A stretch of 64,000 bases of DNA from an uncultured Bacteroidota bacterium (GTDB lineage Bacteria > Bacteroidota > Bacteroidia > Flavobacteriales > Flavobacteriaceae): contig CACMHY010000001.1 in NCBI GenBank assembly GCA_902613595.1, positions 806,001-870,000 of the forward strand. The letters run 5' to 3'. Position 1 is the stretch's first letter. Each line of letters opens with the position of its first letter. The notes beneath the pieces were generated by a model. The model searched no databases, was not told the origin of the DNA, and was given only the letters and a program-made list of their open reading frames with translations. This document shows, in pieces, positions 27,123 through 34,592 of the stretch. Both the position numbers and the translations under genes were made by a program.

Positions 27123-27966
27123 TTGACAAAATATTTTTTTGATTAATAATTAATTCTGGTTTCAGGTTTTTAACTTCTATAACATGATTCATTGGCTTTA
27201 GGAATTTAAGAAATGGGGAAAACCAATAGTATTTATCTATTGGCAAATTTAAATCTTCAAAACCATCATTATCGCTGTGATGAACGGAACCTATGTAAGG
27301 AAACAATCTATTTGTTTCTTTAAGTAAGTCTATACCTAGAGTCTTACATGAAACCTTTAAATGACCTGTATCAAGTAGTAGTTGAAATCTTCTAGAATTG
27401 ATTTCCTTTGAAATGTAAACAATATCTTGGCTATCCGTGCAAAGAAATATATTTTGATTGTTATTGGCTGAATAATTTTGGCTAGATAATACGTTATTTT
27501 CTATCAAAAAGGGCACATCATATTCATTCGAATATTTTAATAACTCGCTTAGAGTTTCGATAAATATCTCTAAGTGTTGTTTTTTGTCAAATTTTCCATC
27601 ACTTAAGATTTTTTTACCAAGTGAACTAACTTTAGGGTCGATACAAAATCCTGCATGCACAGCATAAAAATTTAATCCTAGTTCAGCTGTTCGTCTTATA
27701 TTTTCTTTGCAATGACTGATAGATCTTCTTAAAATGTTAGAATCCTTACTCGCTAAATTTATAACAAAAGGTTCCTTTGGTGCTGGGAAATAGTTATGTA
27801 TAAGTTTTTTACCGTTAAACTCATTTAAGAATTTTAAATTATCTCGATTATACGATATGCTGGAACTAAATTCCAAGTTGAAGTTATTTTGTTCACAAAT
27901 TTTTATCACTTCAATTAATTTTCTGTCATTGAATGCGATTGAACTAATAAAAATTTCATTTTTCAT
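27112..27966 (-). CDS. sugar phosphate isomerase/epimerase-like TIM-barrel protein
   Basis: A 284-residue protein of the xylose-isomerase-like/AP endonuclease 2 superfamily. Metal-site signatures can be seen: AVHAGFC near 100, LLIENNV near 155, LLLDTGHL near 195 and SVHHSDNDG near 225 (His, Glu, Asp/His, His ligands). Such proteins isomerise or epimerise sugars, or act on other polyols. It has no standard place in perosamine, Neu5Ac or legionaminate pathways, so its step is unknown. It overlaps both neighbours, so it is firmly part of the operon. Confidence 0.75.
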   Translation of the reverse strand: MKNEIFISSIAFNDRKLIEVIKICEQNNFNLEFSSSISYNRDNLKFLNEFNGKKLIHNYFPAPKEPFVINLASKDSNILRRSISHCKENIRRTAELGLNFYAVHAGFCIDPKVSSLGKKILSDGKFDKKQHLEIFIETLSELLKYSNEYDVPFLIENNVLSSQNYSANNNQNIFLCTDSQDIVYISKEINSRRFQLLLDTGHLKVSCKTLGIDLLKETNRLFPYIGSVHHSDNDGFEDLNLPIDKYYWFSPFLKFLKPMNHVIEVKNLKPELIINQKNILSSGF

Positions 27967-28678
27967 TTTTTAACCTTAGGTAATCATTTAGATTTTCTAT
28001 TGGATAACCATTAAAGGTTGACAAAGGGTATGGCGGATGAATCATAGCTCTTATGAATCTTTCAACCTTTTTAATGTCCCAATCACTTGAAATTTTACCT
28101 CCATATGGAACTCCCCTTTTGTAATATTTTCCACCATCATTCTGTTTAAGGCCTTTTCTGCCTTGAATCACAAACATTAAAACATTTAAAAAATCACTTT
28201 TTGATTCTAGCATTACTTTGTTATATAAACTTTCTTGGGTGTCATAAGAGTTAATCAATATTCTCTTTTGTAAAATAATAGAACCTTTATCCAATTGAGG
28301 GCTTATATAATGGTATGTATAGCCTGTATGTTCTTCGCCATTTACCAATGCCCACGTTATACTTGAGCAGCCTCTATAATTTGGTAGTAAGGAAGGATGT
28401 AAGTTAAAAATTTTCCCATGACAAAAATCAATAATTTCTTTTGAAATAATATATCTGTAATAAATACTACAAATCACATCGGGTTTAAAAGGTAAGTTAT
28501 CTATTGATATTTTTTCGTGTGAATATTCAATGTTTAGTTTTTCACAAAATGAAGTTAAATCAGGAATATGATATGGTGCTTTGTGTGTATATACAAATAT
28601 TTGGAATCCCTTTTCTTGAAGGATGTTAAGGACTTCACACCCAATCAAATTATATCCGCAAAGGATTACTTTTTTCAT
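27956..28678 (-). CDS. formyltransferase-family protein, probable sugar N-formyltransferase
   Basis: A 240-residue protein with the catalytic formyl-transferase block NLHPSLLPNYRG near 92-103 (Asn and His) and the Asp in SPQLDKGSIIL near 128. It has no C-terminal tRNA-binding domain, so it is not Met-tRNA formyltransferase. Sugar N-formyltransferases of this size act on 4-amino-4,6-dideoxy sugars using formyl-THF; Brucella WbkC makes N-formylperosamine. With gmd and a perosamine-synthase-like gene within 3 kb, GDP-N-formylperosamine is the simplest reading; formylation of a nonulosonate precursor is the alternative. Confidence 0.82.
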   Translation of the reverse strand: MKKVILCGYNLIGCEVLNILQEKGFQIFVYTHKAPYHIPDLTSFCEKLNIEYSHEKISIDNLPFKPDVICSIYYRYIISKEIIDFCHGKIFNLHPSLLPNYRGCSSITWALVNGEEHTGYTYHYISPQLDKGSIILQKRILINSYDTQESLYNKVMLESKSDFLNVLMFVIQGRKGLKQNDGGKYYKRGVPYGGKISSDWDIKKVERFIRAMIHPPYPLSTFNGYPIENLNDYLRLKNEK

Positions 28679-29685
28679 ATGTGATGGAAAGAAACCAATT
28701 CATCTACTTGAACACTTTTAGTAAGTTTTTGACCAAGGAAATGGACTTGTTCGTTCGGTGACAATCCATTAAAGGGTCTTTTGTATTCAAAATGGGATTC
28801 ATTTAAAATTTCTCCTGTATTTAATGACTTAGAATAAACCAAACTTCTTTTCATTCCAGTTATATTAAGTTTTTCTGCCTCTGTTGGTTTTTTTATAGGA
28901 TTCCCTAAAGACTTTTCTGTTTCTCTGATACCTTTTACAAGTTCAGTAAAACCAGATGGATCTAAAGAACAACTATGATCAGGGCCTTTCATGTTCTTGT
29001 CTAAAGTGAAATGTTTTTCAATAACCTTAGCTCCTTTAGCGACTGCCGCATAACAGGCATAATTATTTTTGACGTGATCAGAATACCCAATTTCAATACC
29101 ATCTAATTTTTTAAATGATTCCAATACATTAATGTTAGCATCTTCAACCTTGGAAGGGTAATTTGTGGTACACTGGAGAATTGTCAGGCCAATTGAGGAA
29201 TCCATTTCTTTTATTTTTTCAACAGCTTTTACAACATCCGAGTAGTATGACATACCAGTAGATAAATAAATTGGCTTTTTTTTGCTTGCTACATATTCTA
29301 TAAAAGGTATTTCAGTAAGCTGACCAGATGCTATTTTAAATGAATCAACATCTAAATCTATTAAAAAATCTACATCCTCTTTGTTGTACGGTGTTGACAT
29401 AAAATCTATTTTGATTTCTTTACAAAAATCTATTAATTCAATGTAGTCGCTTTTTTCAAGTTGCAAGGAGGATAACATTTCAAACTGACTTTCCTTAGGA
29501 TCAGTAACCTTTAATTGATATACCGCCTTAGGGGCCTCTTGAGTAACTAAATTTGAAGCTTTAAATGTTTGAAACTTCACACAATCAACATTGGATTTTT
29601 TTGCTTCTTTAATTAGCTGTAAAGCAATATCTAAGTCTCCGTTATGATTTACTCCCGCTTCTGCAATAATATAAACTGGTTTCAT
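28675..29685 (-). CDS. nonulosonate synthase (NeuB/LegI family), copy 2
   Basis: A 336-residue NeuB-type PEP-condensing enzyme: YIIAEAGVNHNGD near 5-17, KFQTFKASNLV, FKIASGQLTEIPF, LQCTTNYPS, GYSDHV, KHFTLDKNMKGPDHSCSLDP, then a C-terminal SAF domain. It has the classical GPDH motif, unlike copy 1 at 20645. It lies in the gmd/aminotransferase/formyltransferase block with NeuA copy 2, not with the neuC gene, so its six-carbon substrate is uncertain. ATG start, overlapping the methyltransferase stop by 4 bases. Confidence 0.88.
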   Translation of the reverse strand: MKPVYIIAEAGVNHNGDLDIALQLIKEAKKSNVDCVKFQTFKASNLVTQEAPKAVYQLKVTDPKESQFEMLSSLQLEKSDYIELIDFCKEIKIDFMSTPYNKEDVDFLIDLDVDSFKIASGQLTEIPFIEYVASKKKPIYLSTGMSYYSDVVKAVEKIKEMDSSIGLTILQCTTNYPSKVEDANINVLESFKKLDGIEIGYSDHVKNNYACYAAVAKGAKVIEKHFTLDKNMKGPDHSCSLDPSGFTELVKGIRETEKSLGNPIKKPTEAEKLNITGMKRSLVYSKSLNTGEILNESHFEYKRPFNGLSPNEQVHFLGQKLTKSVQVDELVSFHHI

Positions 29686-30509
29686 TTTTTTGCAATTAAT
29701 CTTAGTGTGATCCCATTTTCATTTAATGAAAAGTTACTTTGGGGTAATTTTTTAAAACTGTGAACTTGATTTTTATAGTCATAAAATGATCCCCAGTTTT
29801 GTCCAAATGTATTTATGTCGATTATTTTCAAGCCACAATTATTTAGCATTATTTTTAGTGATTTATCAGTAAAAAAATTTACATGGGGGGTGTCAATAAA
29901 GTTTAGTTTAAAGTATTCTTTATTACAATTCGGCACCTCAATATAAATTGTTCCATTAACACTTAAATTTTTTTTTAGACTATCAATAAATTTTTCTGGT
30001 TGACATATATGCTCTAAAACATGGCTCAAATGAATGTGATCATAAATTTGATCATCAACATCAATCTTAATTATATTATTTTTCTTGTAGAATTCATCGA
30101 ACGCTGATGATGGTTCATAAACATATAATTCAACTTTTTTATGCTTTGATCTGTACAATCTTGAAAAGCTTGAATAGCCGCCTCCAATCTCAAGTATATT
30201 TCTTATAGATTTAGAATGTTTAGAAATGAAATCGAATTGATATTGTGCTTTATAATCATTTTGGTTAGAGGGCAAAATGTCATTTTTTTTTCTTTTCCTT
30301 AGATCCCAATATTTTTTTTTATAATAATTGTCTAAAATTTCTTGACTAATTTTTACATACCCAAAGCTACACACTTTACATAAGTAGATTTTTCTTCTAG
30401 AAAAAATACTATTAAAAAAAAGATATTTTATAAATCCTTTTAATGTAAATATATGCAAATTATATCTTCTGTAGTAAAACAGATTACTACCACAACATTG
30501 ACATATCAT
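29682..30509 (-). CDS. class I SAM-dependent methyltransferase with N-terminal zinc-ribbon cysteines
   Basis: A 275-residue protein. The N-terminus has CQCCGSN at 3-9 and CKVC near 44-47, a likely structural zinc site. The methyltransferase core follows: ILEIGGGYSSFSRLY near 105-119 (SAM motif I), IHLSHVLEHI near 158 and GTIYIEVPN near 183 (Methyltransf_23 type). Such proteins often sit in O-antigen clusters and methylate sugars. It is coupled with neuB2 by an ATGA-like overlap. Target unknown. Confidence 0.8.
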   Translation of the reverse strand: MICQCCGSNLFYYRRYNLHIFTLKGFIKYLFFNSIFSRRKIYLCKVCSFGYVKISQEILDNYYKKKYWDLRKRKKNDILPSNQNDYKAQYQFDFISKHSKSIRNILEIGGGYSSFSRLYRSKHKKVELYVYEPSSAFDEFYKKNNIIKIDVDDQIYDHIHLSHVLEHICQPEKFIDSLKKNLSVNGTIYIEVPNCNKEYFKLNFIDTPHVNFFTDKSLKIMLNNCGLKIIDINTFGQNWGSFYDYKNQVHSFKKLPQSNFSLNENGITLRLIAKK

Positions 30510-30521
30510 AGCTGCCGCCTT

Positions 30522-31262
30522 TTAGATTAACCATTTTTCTTTTACATTTTTTAAAAATTTATTCTCATTTGAATAGAGTGTGAGTGCATATCTAGATCCA
30601 AAATTGATTGGCTTACCTCGGTGAACTCCAGAAGAATCAAAAACGATTAGATCTCCTGCTTTTGCTTTTGCTTCAAATAATTGAAATTTTTTCAAATAAG
30701 GTTCTATGTCATTAATTCGATTTGAATTATTTACAAATTTATTTTCTTTAATGTCAATATTTAATTTCTTGTTGAGTTTGTGAGATTTTAATAAATATTG
30801 AAATGGTCCATTATCTTGATTCACGTCATTTAAATAAATCATGAATTTTAGTTGTCTAGCTATGTTATCTTTATGCCATCCTTGACCACTGCCTAAATTA
30901 TTTTTCTTGAAAATGACCTTATTAGCCATTACATAGCTTTCCCTTGACTTACCAATGTAACTTGTGTAAATATTGCTGATTATTTGGTTTTGAAAAATTT
31001 TTGAAAAGGACTCATCAAATTTATCAATCCCATTTAATCTGTGATCACTCTCTTTTCCATCCTTCCAACATTTAGGGTGATTAAGTAATTCCTCAATTTT
31101 TTTGATGTACATCTCAGGTGTCTTCAAAAAATCTTTAACAATCGCTATGCCATTTTTTTCAATCTCATTGATTATTTCATGAATATCCAATGAAAGATTC
31201 TCATTTTTAAGTTTTAAAATTAGTTTTAAATCGTGTTTAATCGTACTCAAAATTCTTTTCAT
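30522..31262 (-). CDS. phytanoyl-CoA dioxygenase (PhyH) family protein
   Basis: A 246-residue Fe(II)/2-oxoglutarate-dependent oxygenase. The HxD pair lies in GWHKDNIARQ near 130 and the distal His in GDLIVFDSSGVHRGKP near 210, with the following Arg binding 2-oxoglutarate. Family members hydroxylate small molecules. Within a polysaccharide operon it may hydroxylate a sugar or its acyl group; this is inference. It starts inside the ugd stop (ATGA). Confidence 0.83.
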   Translation of the reverse strand: MKRILSTIKHDLKLILKLKNENLSLDIHEIINEIEKNGIAIVKDFLKTPEMYIKKIEELLNHPKCWKDGKESDHRLNGIDKFDESFSKIFQNQIISNIYTSYIGKSRESYVMANKVIFKKNNLGSGQGWHKDNIARQLKFMIYLNDVNQDNGPFQYLLKSHKLNKKLNIDIKENKFVNNSNRINDIEPYLKKFQLFEAKAKAGDLIVFDSSGVHRGKPINFGSRYALTLYSNENKFLKNVKEKWLI

Positions 31263-32608
31263 AATCTGAATATATTTTTGTTGTCCTGGTTAATTATGTT
31301 TCTCCCATCAAAAATAATATGATTGTGATAATCATAGTTTTTAAATTCACCCCAATCCGTCATTACTGCGATCGCATCTACTTGTGTAATTGCATTTTTT
31401 ATTGAATCAGAGTAATGAATTTTAAGATTGGTTTTTATGTTTGGAATTTTGATTTTCCAATAATTAAAAATGTCATCATGAACTGAATTATCTGACACAC
31501 AAGGATCAAATATATTTATACTAGCACCAGCATTATATAACTTTTCAGCTACGTAAATTGCAGCTGATTCCCTAGAATCATTTGTATTTGCCTTAAATGC
31601 CCAACCTAAAATCGCAATTTTTTTATCCTTTAAATCTCCTCCAAAGTGATTAATGATTTTTTCTGCAAATCGATTTTTTTGGAAATCATTTATTTTAATT
31701 ACTTGATGCCAATATTCTGCTACTTCCTCCAGCCCATAATATTTGGATAAATAAACCAAGTTTAATATATCTTTTTGAAAACAACTCCCACCAAATCCTA
31801 CAGACACTTTTAAAAACTCTGGTCCAATTCTATGATCCATACCTATCGCTTTTGACAGCTCATCTATATCAGCACCTGTTTTGTCACATAACACTGAAAG
31901 GCTGTTAATTGATGAAATACGTTGTGCTAACATAGCGTTAGAAGCTAGCTTAGCAAGCTCTGAAGACCATACATTAGTTGTAAGAATTTTATCTTTTGGA
32001 ATCCAATTAGCATAAATATTTACCAAAGTTGTAACTGCTTTTTGACCTGACTCAGTTTCATCACCGCCTATCAAAACCCGATCTGATTTAAAAAGGTCCT
32101 TTATTGCAGTTCCTTCTGCTAAAAACTCTGGATTAGATATGATTTCAAACTTAATCCCAGATGAATTCTCATCTAAAATTTCTTTAATCTTTTCAGCAGT
32201 TCTAACTGGAAGTGTTGATTTTTCAATTACAATTTTATCTGATTTGGAATATTTGGCAATTTCACGAGCACAAGCTACAACATACCGCAGGTCGGCTGCC
32301 ATACCCGCGCCTTCCCCTTCAGTTTTGGTAGGTGTATTAACCGCCATAAAAATCATTTCTGACTTTTCTATTGATCCTTTTATATCCTCAGAAAAAAATA
32401 GATTTCTGCCCCGAGCTTCTTTTACAACTTCAGAAAGGCCAGGCTCATAAACAGGGAGCTTATCTAAAGGTCCATTCCAGGCCTTTATCTTTTCTGGATT
32501 CGTATCAACCACTGTTACATTTATATGTGAACATTTAAGTGCAATTACAGACATAGTTGGGCCTCCTACATATCCAGCACCAATACAACAAATATTTTTT
32601 ACCTCCAT
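31259..32608 (-). CDS. ugd: UDP-glucose 6-dehydrogenase (eukaryote-like class)
   Basis: A 449-residue UDP-glucose dehydrogenase that makes UDP-glucuronate. NAD motif CIGAGYVGGPTM near 8-19, NTPTKTEGEG, EKSTLPVRTAEK, NPEFLAEGTA and the catalytic Cys in GFGGSCFQKDI. The GGPTM variant and length near 450 put it with the animal/plant-like UGDH class rather than the roughly 390-residue bacterial Ugd. It supplies UDP-GlcA to the 4-epimerase at 16494. It sits among the first genes of the operon, after a small nucleotidyltransferase. Confidence 0.93.
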   Translation of the reverse strand: MEVKNICCIGAGYVGGPTMSVIALKCSHINVTVVDTNPEKIKAWNGPLDKLPVYEPGLSEVVKEARGRNLFFSEDIKGSIEKSEMIFMAVNTPTKTEGEGAGMAADLRYVVACAREIAKYSKSDKIVIEKSTLPVRTAEKIKEILDENSSGIKFEIISNPEFLAEGTAIKDLFKSDRVLIGGDETESGQKAVTTLVNIYANWIPKDKILTTNVWSSELAKLASNAMLAQRISSINSLSVLCDKTGADIDELSKAIGMDHRIGPEFLKVSVGFGGSCFQKDILNLVYLSKYYGLEEVAEYWHQVIKINDFQKNRFAEKIINHFGGDLKDKKIAILGWAFKANTNDSRESAAIYVAEKLYNAGASINIFDPCVSDNSVHDDIFNYWKIKIPNIKTNLKIHYSDSIKNAITQVDAIAVMTDWGEFKNYDYHNHIIFDGRNIINQDNKNIFRL

Positions 32609-32609
32609 T

Positions 32610-33032
32610 TTATCCTTTAAGTAGCCATGATGATGATTGAATTTTATCCCCTAATCCTTCAATTAATTTGATGCCAAGTTTTTTACAAACCGAACCCTCA
32701 GTAATTGACTGATTATTCTGATCACCACCATTAGCAAAATAAAGATTATAATTTATTCCAAATTCATCTGCTAGATAACCGAGTGTCGCACATTGTGTTT
32801 TATCTTTATCAATTGAAATTAGAATTTTGTCGACATACTTTATTGCCCGCACAATAACAAGCCTTTCATTTTCATCCATAAATTCTTTACTCCCCTTTAA
32901 CTCACGTTGCAGATCACTATTTATAATAACCCAAAGCTCATCACCCACAGCTTTCGCCTTTTCAAAAAGCTCCAAATGTCCTTTATGAAGAGGATTAAAA
33001 TAACCCGAAACTATAATTGCTTTAGGCTTCAT
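32610..33032 (-). CDS. cytidylyltransferase-like nucleotidyltransferase
   Basis: A 140-residue alpha/beta phosphodiesterase-fold nucleotidyltransferase: VSGYFNPLHKGHLELFEKAK near 8-27 carries the HxGH motif, and IQSSSWLLK near the C-terminus fits the ISSTxxR-like region loosely. Relatives include glycerol-3-phosphate cytidylyltransferase (TagD) and the HldE nucleotidyltransferase domain. The substrate is unknown. It is one base after the cupin gene and one before ugd. Confidence 0.8.
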   Translation of the reverse strand: MKPKAIIVSGYFNPLHKGHLELFEKAKAVGDELWVIINSDLQRELKGSKEFMDENERLVIVRAIKYVDKILISIDKDKTQCATLGYLADEFGINYNLYFANGGDQNNQSITEGSVCKKLGIKLIEGLGDKIQSSSWLLKG

Positions 33033-33383
33033 TTAAACTCTGTTATAATCGTCTTCAATTCGTACAATATCGTCTTCTCCAAAGTAAGTGCCGGTTTGAA
33101 CCTCAATAAAAACTACTTTTTCTGATCCTTTATTTTCAATACGGTGTTTTACCCCTTGTGGTATTAGGATGGTCTGCCCTTTATTATATACTTTGTCCTG
33201 CCCATCCAAAGTAATTACACCAATACCTTCTACAATGGTCCAAGCTTCAGAACGTTTGTGATGATACTGATAAGAGAGTCTACCCCCTGGATCTACCTCA
33301 ATACGTTTAAGCTTATAAGTCGGCTCATCATGCAGAACAAAAAATCTTCCCCAAGGACGCTCTTCAAAGTCTATCGAAATCAT
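33033..33383 (-). CDS. stand-alone cupin related to ManC C-terminal phosphomannose isomerase domain
   Basis: A 116-residue cupin: RPWGRFFVL near 8-16, LSYQYHHKRSEAWTIVEG near 36-53 and IPQGVKHRIEN near 73-83 (metal ligands His, His, Glu, His), ending GTYFGEDDIVR. This is the type II phosphomannose isomerase domain usually fused to GDP-mannose pyrophosphorylase; here it stands alone. It could supply mannose-6-phosphate for the GDP-mannose that Gmd consumes. No pyrophosphorylase is in the window. It overlaps the regulator upstream (ATGA). Confidence 0.82.
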   Translation of the reverse strand: MISIDFEERPWGRFFVLHDEPTYKLKRIEVDPGGRLSYQYHHKRSEAWTIVEGIGVITLDGQDKVYNKGQTILIPQGVKHRIENKGSEKVVFIEVQTGTYFGEDDIVRIEDDYNRV

Positions 33384-33898
33384 TTCTCTTTAGAATTAAA
33401 TAGTACTATATTATCCCTATCAGATAAAAATTTGGAGGCTAAATAGAAACTCACTTTCCTGCCAATTAATTCTTCAATCTTGTCCTCTAGTTGAGCTATG
33501 TACTCCATATTAAGGCCTTGACCAATCAAAAATACTTCAATAAGACCAGAATCATTGCCTTTAGCATAATCTCCTACAAGTACGATTTGATCTACATCTC
33601 CCATTCGTTCAAGTACACTTTCAACGACATCCTCTAGACCAAGATGCTTAAATACTACTTTTTGCATTACTTTAAATAGGGGGTGGTTAATGTTGGCCTT
33701 GTACTCTACTTTATTATCTACTTTTAATTTTTCTAAATACCCTGCACCTTGGAGGTGGTTCAGTTCTTTACGAATAGCATTGGTAGATTCTCCCATTTCA
33801 GTGGCTAGTCCATTTAAATAACCACGATTGGCCTGGGATATAAAAAATTTTATCAGTAAACGAAGACGTGTTTTTGAAGTGATCAGCTCACCTAGCAT
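33380..33898 (-). CDS. winged-helix regulator with degenerate nucleotidyltransferase-like domain
   Basis: A 172-residue protein. Residues 1-70 form an ArsR-like winged helix (LGELITSKTRLRLLIKFF; ESTNAIRKELNHLQGAGYL as recognition helix and wing). Residues from about 100 (QIVLVGDYAKGNDSG, then IEVFLIG) resemble a MNT-type nucleotidyltransferase core, but the catalytic GS and DxD residues are altered, so it is likely non-enzymatic. It is the second gene after upxY, a position where Bacteroidota polysaccharide loci often carry a regulator. It may modulate operon expression (inference). Confidence 0.72.
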   Translation of the reverse strand: MLGELITSKTRLRLLIKFFISQANRGYLNGLATEMGESTNAIRKELNHLQGAGYLEKLKVDNKVEYKANINHPLFKVMQKVVFKHLGLEDVVESVLERMGDVDQIVLVGDYAKGNDSGLIEVFLIGQGLNMEYIAQLEDKIEELIGRKVSFYLASKFLSDRDNIVLFNSKEK

Positions 33899-33920
33899 AA
33901 TTAAAATATTTATTTTTTCT

Positions 33921-33934
33921 TACGGCTCCGCCGC
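33921..33934 (-). promoter_or_regulatory. GC-rich ops-like palindrome between upxY and the next gene
   Basis: Read on the minus strand the site is GCGGCGGAGCCGTA, in a gap that is otherwise AT-rich. CGGC/GCCG can form a 4-bp hairpin with a GGA-side loop. The core GGCGGAGCCGTA agrees with 8 of 12 positions of the E. coli RfaH ops element (GGCGGTAGCGTG). UpxY is an RfaH relative, so it may mark a pause/recruitment site. Similarity is short and could be chance. Confidence 0.25.
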
Positions 33935-33990
33935 ATCTGTTCCAATCGGACAAAAATTATATTTATCTATAAGATTTAAAAGTTAAATAT

Positions 33991-34464
33991 TTAAGCTGCC
34001 TGCTTTTTTAGGGTAATACACATCCCTAGAGAAACTAACTGTAATTTAACTTTTGTATTATCTGTTTGAACTACTTCACCCGACACTCCTGAAAAAGGAC
34101 CCTCCTTGATTGTATGGGACTCTCCCACACTTAAATTAGCTACATTAATGTAATTATATACACCATTTAAGTGATGCTTCATCAAATCAATCTCAGAGGC
34201 ATGAACAACAGCTGGTTTACCCAGGTAAAATAGATAACGCACTATACCAGAGCAAGAGAAAACTATACCTCGCTCTTTTTCTTCCAACTGAACCATTACA
34301 TAGGAAGAAAGTAGGGGTTTAGTTATTTTTTTCTTTCTATCAGAATACTGTTTTAAAATAGTAATGGTTGGGCAGTAGTTTTTGATATGCATCATAGAAA
34401 GCTGCTTAGCTACTTTTAGCTCCTGCTGAGGGCGAGTATAAATAACAAACCATTTTTTTCCCAC
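33991..34464 (-). CDS. UpxY family transcription antiterminator (NusG/RfaH paralogue)
   Basis: A 157-residue NusG-like protein: KKWFVIYTRPQQELKVAKQL near 3-22 and YCPTITILKQYSDRKKKITKPLL form the NGN domain, and IKEGPFSGVSGEVVQ near 118-132 is the KOW motif. UpxY proteins head capsule operons of Bacteroidota and let RNA polymerase read through long polysaccharide operons. Its position as first gene of about 30 minus-strand genes fits. Start codon is GTG at 34464, with a leader hairpin just upstream and a promoter at 34562-34592. Confidence 0.92.
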   Translation of the reverse strand: MGKKWFVIYTRPQQELKVAKQLSMMHIKNYCPTITILKQYSDRKKKITKPLLSSYVMVQLEEKERGIVFSCSGIVRYLFYLGKPAVVHASEIDLMKHHLNGVYNYINVANLSVGESHTIKEGPFSGVSGEVVQTDNTKVKLQLVSLGMCITLKKQAA

Positions 34465-34471
34465 GAATTTT

Positions 34472-34525
34472 TTAATTAAACCCCTTAAAAAATTGTTTTT
34501 TAACTAATTAATTAAGGGGAATTAA
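34472..34525 (-). promoter_or_regulatory. leader hairpin upstream of upxY
   Basis: Arms 34472-34488 and 34512-34525 are complementary: an 8-bp core CCCCTTAA/TTAAGGGG extended by TTAATT/AATTAA with a small internal bulge; loop about 23 bases. It lies in the untranslated leader, ending 7 bases before the GTG start, so it could affect translation start or act in UpxY recruitment to its own leader. It lacks a following T-run, so it is not a simple terminator. Confidence 0.5.
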
Positions 34526-34561
34526 ATTTTTTTCAAATGAATTTTAATCATTTATTAGTAA

Positions 34562-34592
34562 CAAAAGTACTTGATAATAAATAAAAATCAAA
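34562..34592 (-). promoter_or_regulatory. Bacteroidota-type promoter of the upxY polysaccharide operon
   Basis: On the minus strand TTTG (34589-34592) and TACTTTTG (34562-34569) are separated by exactly 19 bases (34570-34588), a full match to TTTG-N19-TAnnTTTG. Transcription would start near 34555, giving a leader of about 90 bases before upxY that contains the hairpin at 34472-34525. Confidence 0.75.

Larger units (their letters stand above)
5595..34464 (-). other. surface polysaccharide (O-antigen/capsule) biosynthesis locus
   Basis: About 30 consecutive minus-strand genes, mostly with 1-20 base overlaps and only one internal gap above 100 bases (10128-10303). The locus opens with an UpxY antiterminator and a clear promoter, and ends with rfbACDB. 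It holds nucleotide-sugar pathways, modification enzymes, three probable GT-B transferases plus two GT4 enzymes, and a Wzx flippase. Polymerase/ligase and initiating-transferase candidates lie just upstream at 34718-40372. No Wza, Wzb, Wzc or Wzz homologue is present. Confidence 0.88.

Noticed and set aside
5595-34464. The polysaccharide locus as a mobile island
   Set aside because: No integrase, transposase, tRNA target or flanking direct repeats are visible in the window, so transfer cannot be shown from this sequence alone.
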